Origin: Botrimarina hoheduenensis
Lineage (GTDB): Bacteria; Planctomycetota; Planctomycetia; Pirellulales; Lacipirellulaceae
DNA length: 64,000 bases
Assembly (NCBI RefSeq): GCF_007859815.1
Contig: NZ_SJPH01000008.1
Location: 1-64,000, forward strand
Direction of reading: 5' to 3'
Shown: positions 43,313-51,914 of the stretch, piece by piece
Numbering within the stretch: the stretch's first letter is position 1
Layout of the letters: every line of letters begins with the position of its first letter
Notes under the pieces: model-generated
Told to the model about the DNA's origin: nothing
The model's input: only the letters and a program-made list of their open reading frames with translations
Database searches by the model: none
Made by a program: the position numbers and the translations under genes

Positions 43313-44371
43313 TTGCTGTTTCGCCTGCTCCTCGCTGCGACGCTTGCGATACCGCTCGGGGCGGCGTCTCCGGTCGGTGCGTATTCCCCCCGCGAGGGTG
43401 GGCATCGAATCGCCCGTGATGACAACAGCGTCGTCAACGAGCGTGACGAGCGCGGCGTGATCCGCATCTCGCGCGAGGTGCGCTTGAACGAGCGCGGCGA
43501 CTTCGAAAACCACGGCAACTGGCGTGCGTGGGATGCTGAGGGGCAGCTCATCGGGCAGGGCCGGTACGCCGCGGGCGAACGGACGGGGGGGTGGTGCCGG
43601 TGGGCCGGGCAAGATGAACTGTCGCCGACGATGGCTGCTCGGCTGGTGGGTTTCGAGGCCCCCTTTCTCAGCCAAGCGACCTTCCGCGATGGACGTCTGC
43701 AGGGTGCCTGGAGCGTGTTCGACGCCGCGGGTCGCACCGCGATCGAGATCAGCTTCCGCGACGGTCAGCGGCACGGTGAGGCCCATTTTTTCGACTCCGC
43801 GGGTCTCTTAAAAGAGCGCAGTCGCTACGCTGCGGGCTTGCTCTCGGGACCCGTCGAAGCGCTCGATGCCGACGGTGCCCTCACCGAAGTAGCACAGTAC
43901 GTTGAGGGGCGAGAAGTGGGTGTGCGTGAAGAGCCCACCGACGATGGGGCAGGGCGGGTCCGCCAAGAGCTTCTGGGGCCTGTGCTGCGAGAAGCGACGC
44001 CAGATGATTTCTGGCTGCTTGAAGTGGCTAGCTACGCCGCGCGCGGTAAAGAACTGCGTCACGGTTTGCGCCAAGTCTGGAGCCGAAGCGGGCAGCTCCG
44101 CTTGACCACGCACTACGAGTGGGGCGTGGCGACGGGACCAGCCCAGTGGTGGCACGAGAACGGTCAGCTCGCGGCCGCGGGCGCGTACTTTCAAGGCGTT
44201 GCCGATGGCTCGTGGCGGTGGTGGCACCGCAACGGTGCTCTGGCTGCTCGCGGGCAATACGCCGAGGGCCGCCTCGCGACGCCGCTTGCCGCTTGGGATG
44301 CTGCCGGTCACCGCTCCGAAGCGGCGCAGAGTCTCGCGACGCTCGCCGATCGCCGCGAAAGCCCCCGATAA
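43313..44371 (+). CDS. exported MORN/YwqK-like repeat protein
   Basis: This 352-aa protein has a signal peptide (LFRLLLAATLAIPLGAASPV) followed by repeats of the YwqK/MORN antitoxin-like type, each with a Gly-x-W/Y core: GNWRAWDAEGQLIGQGRYAA, FRDGRLQGAWSVFDAAGR, FRDGQRHGEAHFFDSAGL, GVATGPAQWWHENGQLAAAG, GVADGSWRWWHRNGALAARG. The TTG at 43313 has GGAGG 9 bp upstream. As an exported repeat protein it is more likely a structural surface component than an antitoxin. Confidence 0.82.
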   Translation: MLFRLLLAATLAIPLGAASPVGAYSPREGGHRIARDDNSVVNERDERGVIRISREVRLNERGDFENHGNWRAWDAEGQLIGQGRYAAGERTGGWCRWAGQDELSPTMAARLVGFEAPFLSQATFRDGRLQGAWSVFDAAGRTAIEISFRDGQRHGEAHFFDSAGLLKERSRYAAGLLSGPVEALDADGALTEVAQYVEGREVGVREEPTDDGAGRVRQELLGPVLREATPDDFWLLEVASYAARGKELRHGLRQVWSRSGQLRLTTHYEWGVATGPAQWWHENGQLAAAGAYFQGVADGSWRWWHRNGALAARGQYAEGRLATPLAAWDAAGHRSEAAQSLATLADRRESPR

Positions 44372-44489
44372 CCGTCAGAACCCGTCGAAACCGCCACGCG
44401 GCCCTCACGCGCAGCCAAAGCGATTGGGGGGCTGGCGGCAAACGGGGGGCTTGGCGATTATAGTGGGCTTGTTCAGCCCGTTCGCGGTC

Positions 44490-44726
44490 ATGCAGGACCA
44501 CGAACTTTCCCCTCCCGACTCACCAAGCCGCCCCGGAATTACGACGATGGCCAAAGCCCTGGCGATCTTCGGCATGGTGGTCGCTCTGTTGATCTTATTG
44601 GTCTTCGGGCTCGACGCTGCGATCGGAGTGCCGTTTGGCAAAGCCAACACGCTGATGAGCATCGCGTTTGCTTTCTGTGGTGCGGTGCTCGCTTACATGA
44701 GCTGGGACGCCTTCCGCAGCGCCTGA
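44490..44726 (+). CDS. small membrane protein, 78 aa
   Basis: Two hydrophobic helices (LAIFGMVVALLILLVFGLDA and NTLMSIAFAFCGAVLAYMSW) are separated by a short loop with GVPFGK. The ATG at 44490 gives a 19-residue polar N-terminus; ATG 44547 would start at the first helix. A TATAGT -10-like box lies about 25 bp upstream. No family recognised. Confidence 0.65.
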   Translation: MQDHELSPPDSPSRPGITTMAKALAIFGMVVALLILLVFGLDAAIGVPFGKANTLMSIAFAFCGAVLAYMSWDAFRSA

Positions 44727-44862
44727 CCCTTTGATACCAGCCGGGCAGCGGTCAGGATCGGGAGGCCGTTCGGAGCGGGCTCCGTGAGTCTGCTCTTCGC
44801 CACGTAGTTATTGCCCCTGTGCAGGGCTGCCCCGAAGCGGCGGGCAAGGGAGTCTCTACCGA

Positions 44863-45309
44863 ATGCGTAGTGTTGTTCAGCGGGTCACTTCAGCGCGGGT
44901 GACCGTTTCTGAAGAGGTAGTCGGTGAGATCGGTCCCGGGCTGCTGGTGCTGCTGGGCGTTGCCGAAGCCGACGGCGATCGCGAGATCACCTGGATGGCG
45001 GAGAAGCTTGTCGGGCTGCGCATCTTTGACGACCCGCAGGGGAAGATGAATCTCTCGCTGCTCGACACGGGGGGTGAGATGCTCGTCGTCAGTCAGTTCA
45101 CACTGCTGGCGGATTGCCGGAAGGGGAAACGCCCCAGTTACCTCGGCGCCGCGCCCCCCGAATTGGCGGAGCCGCTCTACGAGCAATTCGTTGCGGCGGT
45201 GCGCACGCGTGGCGTGCGCGTGGCGACCGGGCAGTTCCGCACCGAGATGCACGTCTCGCTGGTGAATCACGGCCCGGTGACGATCATCGTCGATACGCCC
45301 ACAGGGTAG
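44863..45309 (+). CDS. dtd: D-aminoacyl-tRNA deacylase
   Basis: This 148-aa editing enzyme frees tRNA charged with D-amino acids or glycine. Features: [40 protein letters not shown], the catalytic SQFTL(LADC), and the Gly-cis-Pro motif in [10 protein letters not shown]. Length and order match the family. Monocistronic, followed by a hairpin. Confidence 0.97.
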   Translation: MRSVVQRVTSARVTVSEEVVGEIGPGLLVLLGVAEADGDREITWMAEKLVGLRIFDDPQGKMNLSLLDTGGEMLVVSQFTLLADCRKGKRPSYLGAAPPELAEPLYEQFVAAVRTRGVRVATGQFRTEMHVSLVNHGPVTIIVDTPTG

Positions 45310-45310
45310 G

Positions 45311-45331
45311 GCGCCTCCGGCGAGGCGCTTT
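45311..45331 (+). terminator. dtd terminator
   Basis: GCGCCTC/GAGGCGC stem with a CGGC loop and a TTT tail begins 2 bp after the dtd stop. Confidence 0.65.
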
Positions 45332-45625
45332 GAGGGGAGCGGCGCTCACACCGCCTACCCATCGCCCATTTTTTACGCTTTATTGTTGCAGGCGATACTT
45401 TCGAGGGAGTGGGGTCGCTAGAATGCAATCTGCTAGTTGATCCACAACAGCTAACTAAATAACGCTAATTCCTGAACCACCTCGCCGTTTTCTTCAGCGC
45501 CCCTAGCCGTGGGCGGAGGAGAAAGTGGCGCGGTGGTTTTTTTGTTCCTCTGCTGGCTTAAACCGGGCCAAAGCAACAACGAACGAACCATTCTGAGCTA
45601 CAACTACCTCAAGAGGACGCTTTTG
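45332..45625. other. 5' region of the FGE-like PEP-CTERM gene
   Basis: About 290 bp without a gene. It is AT-richer than its surroundings and includes a short frame in phase with the next gene (from 45509) without coding character. The promoter of the variable-protein gene is probably here. Confidence 0.4.
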
Positions 45626-46642
45626 ATGAGTCATTTGATAGTCCGCACCTTGATCCCCACGCTACTGCTGGCCGCCGTGGCGGCCCTGCCGGCCTCGGGC
45701 AGCCCGGTCACGTTCGACTGGGCGTTTGTCGCCAACCCGGGCAACGCCGGCGACTTCCGCGGCACCGGCCACGGCGGCGTGGATTACACCTACGGCATCA
45801 GCAAGCACGAGGTCACCAACGCCCAGTACACGGCGTTCCTCAACGCGGTCGACCCGACCGGTGCCAACGCGCTGGCGCTCTACAACACGAGCATGGCGGG
45901 CATCTTCGGTGGCATCGAGAACACCGGTGCGGTGGACGGCGCCCGGTATGTCGCCCAAGCGGGCCGTGAGCAAAACCCGGTGAATTACGTCTCGTTCTTC
46001 GACGCAATGCGGTTCACCAACTGGCTGCACAACGGCCAAGGCAGCGGAGACACCGAAACAGGCGCGTACACTATCGGCAATGGCTTCGACGAAGTCCGCT
46101 CGGCGAGCGCCAAGTTTTGGATCCCCAGCGAAGACGAGTGGTACAAGGCGGCGTACCACGACGCGTCGGCCGGCACGGCGGGCGTTTACTTCGACTACGC
46201 CACCGGCAGCGACAGCATCCCCGTGAGCGACCAGCCGGGGGACAACCCCGCGGCGGTGAACTACTTCAACGACGACGGCGTCGCCAACGGCTTCAACGAC
46301 GGCTACGCGGTGAACGGCTCGGGGAGCTTCCCCAGCAGCACGAACCCCTTCTTCACCGACGTCGGCGCCTACACGGCTGCGGCAAGCCCGTACGGCACGT
46401 TCGACCAAAACGGCAACGTGTGGGAGTGGAACGAAGCGGTCGTTAGTTCTTCTTTCCGCGGCGTGCGGGGTGGTTCGCGCGTCAGCTTCTGGTTCAACCT
46501 GCGGGCCGGCTTCCGGAACCTCGGCAGCCCCACGTTCGAGGACAGCGGCGTCGGTTTTCGCGTGGCAACCGTCCCTGAGCCAAGTGCGGTGCTGATGGGG
46601 GCTTTGGCAGCGTGTGGGCTGTTGCTGCGGAGAAGAGCTTAG
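45626..46642 (+). CDS. exported FGE-sulfatase-fold (SUMF1-like) PEP-CTERM protein with DGR-like variable region
   Basis: This 338-aa secreted protein has a signal peptide (VRTLIPTLLLAAVAALPASG), then the C-type-lectin-like FGE/SUMF1 fold (YGISKHEVTNAQYTAFLNAV, VSFFDAMRFTNWLHN, KFWIPSEDEWYKAAYHD, YGTFDQNGNVWEWNEAV) and the PEP-CTERM tail VPEPSAVLMGALAACGLLLR. The last part of the lectin fold (codons at 46478-46562) has 16 codons of type NNC at the positions that vary in diversity-generating retroelement targets, between invariant LRA, PT, E and VGFR anchors. No FGE catalytic Cys pair is evident, so binding is more likely than catalysis. AGAGGA precedes the ATG. Confidence 0.85.
   Translation: MSHLIVRTLIPTLLLAAVAALPASGSPVTFDWAFVANPGNAGDFRGTGHGGVDYTYGISKHEVTNAQYTAFLNAVDPTGANALALYNTSMAGIFGGIENTGAVDGARYVAQAGREQNPVNYVSFFDAMRFTNWLHNGQGSGDTETGAYTIGNGFDEVRSASAKFWIPSEDEWYKAAYHDASAGTAGVYFDYATGSDSIPVSDQPGDNPAAVNYFNDDGVANGFNDGYAVNGSGSFPSSTNPFFTDVGAYTAAASPYGTFDQNGNVWEWNEAVVSSSFRGVRGGSRVSFWFNLRAGFRNLGSPTFEDSGVGFRVATVPEPSAVLMGALAACGLLLRRRA
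46478..46562 (+). other. putative DGR variable region (VR) at the end of the lectin fold
   Basis: Reading codon by codon, 16 positions that are Asn-rich (AAC) in templates of such elements carry CGC, GTC, AGC, TTC, TTC, AAC, GGC, TTC, AAC, CTC, GGC, AGC, TTC, GAC, AGC and GGC, all ending in C. The anchors between them do not follow this rule (CTG CGG, CCC ACG, GAG, GGT TTT). This is what adenine-specific mutagenesis of AAC codons makes, but GC-rich codon bias also favours C endings. Confidence 0.5.
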
Positions 46643-46751
46643 GATCACTCTCGGTGCTCTTACCCTTTTACCCTTTCTTCTTTTCTCTTGCCGCCGCCAG
46701 TGTTTCTGGAGATCGGGGCACGCGAGATTTTTCGGAGAACGGAGTCTCTCG

Positions 46752-47140
46752 ATGAGACGCAAGGACCTGGCAGGACCGGGGCGTGAGCCCCCGGTCCTGC
46801 TGGTGCTGCGTTTTCGCATTGACGGGGGTACGACCTCACGCGCTGGATCCTGGAGAAGGTCGATAGCTTCCCCAAGAGCCAGCGGTTCGTCTTCGGCACG
46901 CGGCTGGCGGATCACGCGATCGGCGTGCTGGAGACCCTGGTCGAGGCGTCGTACAGCGGCGCCAAGGCGGCCCTGAACCACTTGATGAACGGCCTAGCGC
47001 ACCTGTTCGCCAAGCAGATCCGCGTGAACACCGTGGTGATCGGCACCGTCGTCACTGAGGGATACGCTTCTGCCGGGCTCGACGCGGCGGCGCAGGAAAG
47101 GCTGATGAACCCCGACAACCTAGCCGGCCGCAGCGGCTAG
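46752..47140 (+). pseudogene. avd-like (four-helix bundle, DGR accessory) gene, frameshifted and fused to a short-chain dehydrogenase tail
   Basis: From ATG 46752 the frame encodes MRRKDLAGPGREPPVLLVLR-FRID. After a G5 run (46824-46828) it must shift to continue as YDLTRWILEKVDSFPKSQRF, FVFGTRLADHAIGVLETLVE, the pattern of Avd/bAvd accessory proteins. The frame then passes without a stop into an SDR C-terminal part: YSGAKAALNHLMNGLAHLFA (YxxxK catalytic-type motif), IRVNTVVIGTVVTEGYASAG and NPDNLAGRSG. The junction sits near SYSGAKAAL. So half an avd gene and the end of an oxidoreductase were recombined. A single G indel separates the two avd parts. The gene is probably dead. Confidence 0.7.
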
Positions 47141-47368
47141 CAGTTGGGTACCGGGAGTTGAGTATCCCAATCTTGCCGGCCCGGCTATTTGGGCGACCGC
47201 ATCATTTACGTACACAGTCGTCCCCGAGCCGTCGTCGCTTTCGCTAGGCGCGGCGGTGGGCGTGTTTGCCTTGCGACGGAGCGCGCGCGTGACCTGCGTG
47301 GGGCGCTATCGTCGGTAAGCCCACAGGTAAGCCCACAGGGTCGGGCGCCTTTAGCGGCGGGGCGCCCA

Positions 47369-48322
47369 TCAGCGATAGTAGGGCGTTTGCGAAGGACTCA
47401 TCGCGGGCGCCATTCGCGCGTCGCCCCGATTCGGCAGGAACCCCCCCGGTCGGCCTGCAGCGCCGCCAGTGAAGATCGGGGTCGAGAAGTCGCCGCGGGG
47501 CGCATTGGCGCGCGGTTGCGCCGAGAGAAAAGGCATGCGCGAACGATCCGCCGGCGCCTCGTGGTTGCCGGCCAGCGCTTGAAGCACTTGCTCGCCGCCG
47601 CCGGCGGGGGGGGGCGTCGCGCTTGCGAGCCGCTCTTTGGTTTCACGCAGTTGTTCGGCCAGTTGCGGATTACGCATGTCGATCCGCTCGATGACCGCCG
47701 GTTCCATCAAAATGGCGACCGTCACCGCAGCCAGCTTGGCGTAGACGGAGAAGTTGGCCGTGGGGCTACTACCCCACAGCTTGACCGCGGTGCCGAAAGA
47801 TTTCTTGAACCGTGGCAGAACGCCGCGTGTATCGACGCTGTAGATCTCGTCCAACACCAGATGGCTCAGCGCGCCCAGCCCCACGGCGGCGGCTTTCAGA
47901 TAGCGTGTGAAGATCGGGTTCTCAGGACTAGTGATTAAGAACGCCAGGCCGGCGAAAATCAGCACCGCGGGGATGCTGTGCCACATGCCGCGGTGCACGC
48001 TCCATCTGCCGATCAGATTTGCGGCAACAAAGCGGATGCCGAAGTAGAGCGCCGCGGCGAGCAGCACCACTTGGTCGTAGGTCAGGCTCAGTTGCTTAAA
48101 GCGATCGAGCAGCAGCATGGGAACGATCGCCGCGGCGAAGCCGAGCGCCTCGCGACGTGGCACACCCGAATCGCTGTCAACGTCGGGCAGCATCCCCGAC
48201 ACGCCGCACAGCCCGCCCGCGACCAGCGCTGTCGACATGTCGAATCCGCACCCCGACGCCACGACCGCATAGCCAGCGCCCAAGGCGCTGCTGAAGGTCA
48301 CGTGTGTGCGGAAGTCAGCCAT
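47369..48322 (-). CDS. YdjM/DUF457-like membrane-bound metal-dependent hydrolase
   Basis: This 317-aa protein has several hydrophobic helices and metal-binding His/Asp motifs: FRTHVTFSSALGAGYAV near the N-terminus, GMLPDVDSD, SVHRGMWHSIPAVLIFAGLA and GALSHLVLDEIYSVDT. A cytoplasmic Pro/Gly/Ala-rich tail (about 240-317) is unusual for the family and suggests a disordered extension. Function of the family is not defined beyond hydrolase-like membrane protein. Confidence 0.85.
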   Translation of the reverse strand: MADFRTHVTFSSALGAGYAVVASGCGFDMSTALVAGGLCGVSGMLPDVDSDSGVPRREALGFAAAIVPMLLLDRFKQLSLTYDQVVLLAAALYFGIRFVAANLIGRWSVHRGMWHSIPAVLIFAGLAFLITSPENPIFTRYLKAAAVGLGALSHLVLDEIYSVDTRGVLPRFKKSFGTAVKLWGSSPTANFSVYAKLAAVTVAILMEPAVIERIDMRNPQLAEQLRETKERLASATPPPAGGGEQVLQALAGNHEAPADRSRMPFLSAQPRANAPRGDFSTPIFTGGAAGRPGGFLPNRGDARMAPAMSPSQTPYYR

Positions 48323-48647
48323 CGATTCTTGCCGTTAAAGCAGACTCAACGCGTGCCGGTCGGTTACCCAGCGGAGTCGTCGCCGTTGTGCGTGTGCGGT
48401 TCGACGCCAGTTACCAAAGCCACTCCCGCCGTTATCTGCGGGGGCACCTAGCGGCGGACGGTAGACCGCCCAAGGGCTTGGCTGCAAGATCGCTCGGCGG
48501 CCGACTTGATCTTCGCCCCGGAGCCCCGAATCGATACGATTCGCGCGGACTCGACGCCCTGCTGCGAATCGAGCCAACCCTTGCCACCTAACGGCGTGCT
48601 GCTTTGCCCGCCCCCAACCGACACCTAGTAGCAACGCTGGCACCACC
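48323..48647. other. divergent intergenic region
   Basis: 325 bp between the YdjM-like and CvpA-like genes. An inverted repeat CGATTCGC/GCGAATCG occurs at about 48537-48571. No gene is supported. Confidence 0.35.
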
Positions 48648-49445
48648 ATGCAGACCTATGACTTGCTGATGCTAGCAATCCTCGGCGGGTTGACGATTTA
48701 CGGCTACTTCAAAGGCATGGCGTGGCAGATCGCGTACATCGCTTCGTTTGTTGCGGGATATTTTGTGGCGACGAAGTACGCCGATCGGCTCGCACCGAGC
48801 ATCACGTTTGTGAACCCGCCGGCCAATAAGTTTGTCGCGATGCTGATCATCTACGCGGTGTGCGCTTTCGCGGTTTGGATGCTGTTCCGCGTGGTCAGCA
48901 AAGCGATCGACAGCGTCAAGATGGAAGGTTTCGATCACCAGATGGGTGCCATCATCGGCTTCGCCCGGGGCGTGCTGTGGTGTGTGGGAGTGACTTTCTT
49001 CGCGGTCACTTTGCTGCCCCCGTCGTTTAAGCAGCAGATCATTGGCTCGCAGTCGGGTCGCTACATTGCGCGGCTGCTCGATGAAACACACAGCCTGTTC
49101 CCGCCCGAGGTACACCAGATCATCGGGCCCTACTTGGATCGGCTGGAAAATGAACTCGACGGCGGCGGCGCGGTCGCCAACGGACAGCCGGCGGGTTATG
49201 CGCAGCAGCCCGGCGGTTGGCCCGCCTCGGTGCCGCAAACGCCACCGTCGGGCGGCGCGTCGCCCTGGCCCGCCGCCCCCGCGAGTTTGCCGGGCTGGCC
49301 CACCGCCGGCGGACAACAAAATAGTCCCCCTGCCGCGCCGGCTGGTTGGCCAGCGCAGCCGCAGTCTTACTCGTCGCCCAATGGCTGGCCGACGTCACCT
49401 GCCGCAACGCCCGCGCAGCCCGCGGGTTTCGCGCCGAATCGGTAA
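48648..49445 (+). CDS. CvpA-family membrane protein
   Basis: This 265-aa protein has four hydrophobic helices over residues 1-115 (LLMLAILGGLTIYGYFKGMA, IASFVAGYFVATKYADRLAP, FVAMLIIYAVCAFAVWMLFR, IIGFARGVLWCVGVTFFAVT), the CvpA/colicin V production layout. The C-terminal 90 residues are Pro/Gln/Gly/Trp-rich with a repeated GWPA-type motif, a cytoplasmic or periplasmic disordered tail not typical for short CvpA proteins. Confidence 0.85.
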   Translation: MQTYDLLMLAILGGLTIYGYFKGMAWQIAYIASFVAGYFVATKYADRLAPSITFVNPPANKFVAMLIIYAVCAFAVWMLFRVVSKAIDSVKMEGFDHQMGAIIGFARGVLWCVGVTFFAVTLLPPSFKQQIIGSQSGRYIARLLDETHSLFPPEVHQIIGPYLDRLENELDGGGAVANGQPAGYAQQPGGWPASVPQTPPSGGASPWPAAPASLPGWPTAGGQQNSPPAAPAGWPAQPQSYSSPNGWPTSPAATPAQPAGFAPNR

Positions 49446-49478
49446 TTTGCTCTCGCGGCAGCGAATCAGCTCCGGTTA

Positions 49479-49958
49479 TCACAGCGGTTTGGCATAAATA
49501 CGCCCCCCGTCGCCGCCGTCATGCAGCATCGCCGGCCGAAAGCCGTGCGACTCGTAGAGTGTCAACGCCGGCGTGTTGTGAGGCATGACTTCGAGCGTCA
49601 CCTTGCAACAACCCCGCGAACGCGCCTCTTCGTCTACCGCGTGCAGCAAAGCGCGCCCGACACCAAGTCCACGGTGGCCGGGGAGGACGGCCAGGTCGTG
49701 AACGTTGAGCAGGGGGGTTGCCGCAAAAGTCGAGAAGCCGACAAAGCACGTTGCGATACCAATCGGCTGGCCGTCGTTGAACGCGAGCAGCACCACGGTG
49801 GTGGGGTGGGCCCGAAGGGCAGGGATCAGCCGCTCGCGCACGGCAGGATCCAACGGCTTACCATCGCCCAGTGGATCCCGCGAGTAAGCGTCGGTGAGCT
49901 CAACAACGCTCGTCGCGTCGTCGGTGTTGGCCAAGTCGGCAACGCGGATCGTCAGCAT
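49479..49958 (-). CDS. GNAT-family N-acetyltransferase
   Basis: This 159-aa protein has the acetyl-CoA site: LLNVHDLAVLPGHRGLGVGR (motif A, RGxGxG type), then VTLEVMPHNTPALTLYESHG (motif B). ATG 49958 (MLTIRVADLANTDD) is preferred; an upstream ATG would add 45 residues without GNAT character. Substrate unknown. Confidence 0.88.
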   Translation of the reverse strand: MLTIRVADLANTDDATSVVELTDAYSRDPLGDGKPLDPAVRERLIPALRAHPTTVVLLAFNDGQPIGIATCFVGFSTFAATPLLNVHDLAVLPGHRGLGVGRALLHAVDEEARSRGCCKVTLEVMPHNTPALTLYESHGFRPAMLHDGGDGGRIYAKPL

Positions 49959-50151
49959 GATCAGGCGGGGGCAGACGCAAGGCACGAAGCGTTGTCGTGC
50001 GCGGAGTTCATGGGGAAGGTCGTAGGGAAGGTCGTTATCGGCGGAAACCGCGAGGACGGCAATCGCCGGCGAAAACCGGCCCGAAACGAACATAACAGAG
50101 ATTATCGGACGTTGCTGTCAGGGGTCCTGAAGCACCAATTGCTGCCACCTG

Positions 50152-50847
50152 CTACGGCTCGGCTGCAATCCCTAAGCCAAGCGCTGAGCCAATCGCCCCG
50201 CCAGCGGCGTGCTGCAGCACCCACCACAGCACCAGCCATGTCCACCAGCCTGCGGCCAATCGCGCGACGCCATGAGGCGCAGCGTCGGGGGAGTTCGCGA
50301 GCGTTTCGAGCCGCTCGTTGAGGATGCTCCAAGCGTGGCGTGAACCGGCGTAGCCGATCATGGCGACCACGCTTCCGAGGGCCACAAGCAGCAGCGCCGA
50401 CCAGCCCGCGCTCATGAGCTGCCCGGTGTCGCTCCAGCGCTCGCCGCCGCCAACCGCCAGGTAGCTTCCCAGCGCGAGCCAGCTGAACCAGGTGGTCGCG
50501 CGGAGCGTCGGACCGATAAGACCCCGCTGGAGCCGCCAGGCGGGCCACGTTGCGAACGGAGCCACCCATCCGAATAACAATCCGCTCCACAGCACAACCT
50601 CAGGCGAAGGGTTGGGGTTTACGAGCGTGTGCCCGAGTCGGCCAGGCCGCAGTTCCAGCGACACCACACGCCCGTCGGTTGCCAGCGCGCCCAGTACGTG
50701 ACCGAGTTCGTGAACGAACAGACTCACAAGAAGCATCCACAAACCCATCGCGATGAGGATCGGCGGCGCTAACAGCTTTGCTGCTGACGGCGAGCGGCGC
50801 GGGGGATTGTTGTGCTCGGATGAAGGAGCGGCATTCGGCTTAAGCAT
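50152..50847 (-). CDS. M50-like membrane metalloprotease-type protein
   Basis: This 231-aa protein has five or six hydrophobic helices and the zinc motif HELGH in LLVSLFVHELGHVLGALATD, as in site-2-protease-type M50 peptidases. The second metal-ligand motif (NPxPxxxLDG) is not clear: NPNPSPEVVLWSG occurs instead, so peptidase activity is uncertain. The ATG overlaps the end of accA by 8 bp, implying co-expression with accA. Confidence 0.7.
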   Translation of the reverse strand: MLKPNAAPSSEHNNPPRRSPSAAKLLAPPILIAMGLWMLLVSLFVHELGHVLGALATDGRVVSLELRPGRLGHTLVNPNPSPEVVLWSGLLFGWVAPFATWPAWRLQRGLIGPTLRATTWFSWLALGSYLAVGGGERWSDTGQLMSAGWSALLLVALGSVVAMIGYAGSRHAWSILNERLETLANSPDAAPHGVARLAAGWWTWLVLWWVLQHAAGGAIGSALGLGIAAEP

Positions 50848-51823
50848 CACCGGCCGGGGCGACAGGATTCTCTAGAAAGTCGCCGATCGCGCGGAACTTG
50901 TCGTAGCGCTGCCTGACAAGTTCATCGAGCGGCTTCTCGCGCAGCTCGCGCAGTTGTTTGACCAGATACATCTTCAGACGCGATGCCATTTGGTAGTGAT
51001 CGCGATGGGCACCGCCGAGCGGCTCCTCGATCACGTCATCGACGGCACCCAGCTGCTTAAGATGCTTTGATGTGAGCCGCAGCGCGCGGGCCGCTTTGGG
51101 AGCGTGGTCGTGACTCTTCCACAAGATGCCTGCGCATCCTTCGGGGCTGATCACCGAGTAGTAAGCGTGCTCCATCACCGCCACGCGATCGCCCACACCG
51201 ATTCCCAGCGCGCCGCCCGATCCGCCTTCGCCGATCACCACACAGACAATCGGCGTCGGCAGTCGCGACATCTCGAGCATGCTTTGAGCGATCACCTGTG
51301 CTTGGCCACGCTCCTCGGCGCCGATCCCCGGATAAGCCCCCGGCGTATCGATGAGGCAGATGATGGGCATGCCGTACTTGGAAGCCATGCGCATCTTGGA
51401 CATCGCCTTGCGATAGCCTTCCGGATGCGCACACCCAAAGAAGCACTCTGTGCGCTCCTTGAAGGTCTTCCCCTTGTGATGGCCGACCACCATGACCTTC
51501 ATGCCATCGAGCTTGGCGAAGCCGGTGCGCAGGGCGCGATCATCGCCGAAGAATTTGTCGCCGTGCAGCTCAACAAACTCATCGAAGACCAGCTCAACGT
51601 AGTCCGTGAATTTTGGCCGCTCGGCAAGCCGGGCCACGCGGACCGTGTCCCAAGGGTCCAGGTCGCTGTAGACCTCGCGGGTGGTGTCCGCCAGTTGTCG
51701 GCGGACCCCCCGAATCTCGTCGTGGACGGCGGGAGTCTTGGGCTCGATGGCTTCAAGCTTTTCGAGGCGCTCGTAGATCGCGACCAGCGGCTCTTCGAAC
51801 TCCAATAATTGGGGAGCAGCCAT
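50840..51823 (-). CDS. accA: acetyl-CoA carboxylase carboxyltransferase subunit alpha
   Basis: This 327-aa subunit carries out the carboxyl transfer that starts fatty-acid synthesis. Family features: DPWDTVRVARLAERPKFTDY, FVELHGDKFFGDDRALRTGF, HHKGKTFKERTECFFGCAHP, MASKYGMPIICLIDTPGAYP, IGEGGSGGALGIGVGD, the CoA-site YYSVISPEGCAGILWK and the C-terminal KPLDELVRQRYDKFRAIG. Length is typical. accD is not in the window. Downstream overlaps the M50-like gene. Confidence 0.97.
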   Translation of the reverse strand: MAAPQLLEFEEPLVAIYERLEKLEAIEPKTPAVHDEIRGVRRQLADTTREVYSDLDPWDTVRVARLAERPKFTDYVELVFDEFVELHGDKFFGDDRALRTGFAKLDGMKVMVVGHHKGKTFKERTECFFGCAHPEGYRKAMSKMRMASKYGMPIICLIDTPGAYPGIGAEERGQAQVIAQSMLEMSRLPTPIVCVVIGEGGSGGALGIGVGDRVAVMEHAYYSVISPEGCAGILWKSHDHAPKAARALRLTSKHLKQLGAVDDVIEEPLGGAHRDHYQMASRLKMYLVKQLRELREKPLDELVRQRYDKFRAIGDFLENPVAPAGDA

Positions 51824-51914
51824 AAACGGTACGGGGTAAGAAAGACTTGGCTTGGTGGAAGACTTGGCCAGCTTGGAAATAGCCAGCTTGGAAATGGCCA
51901 GCGGTGCTGAGCGC

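Noticed and set aside
44863..45309. Toxin-antitoxin assignment for the exported YwqK/MORN-like gene upstream
   Set aside because: Although YwqK is annotated as antitoxin in some genomes, this protein is exported and has no toxin neighbour; dtd downstream is a housekeeping enzyme.
46643..47368. Template repeat or reverse transcriptase of a retroelement
   Set aside because: No copy of the variable region and no RT motif (such as YxDD) was found in the downstream DNA.
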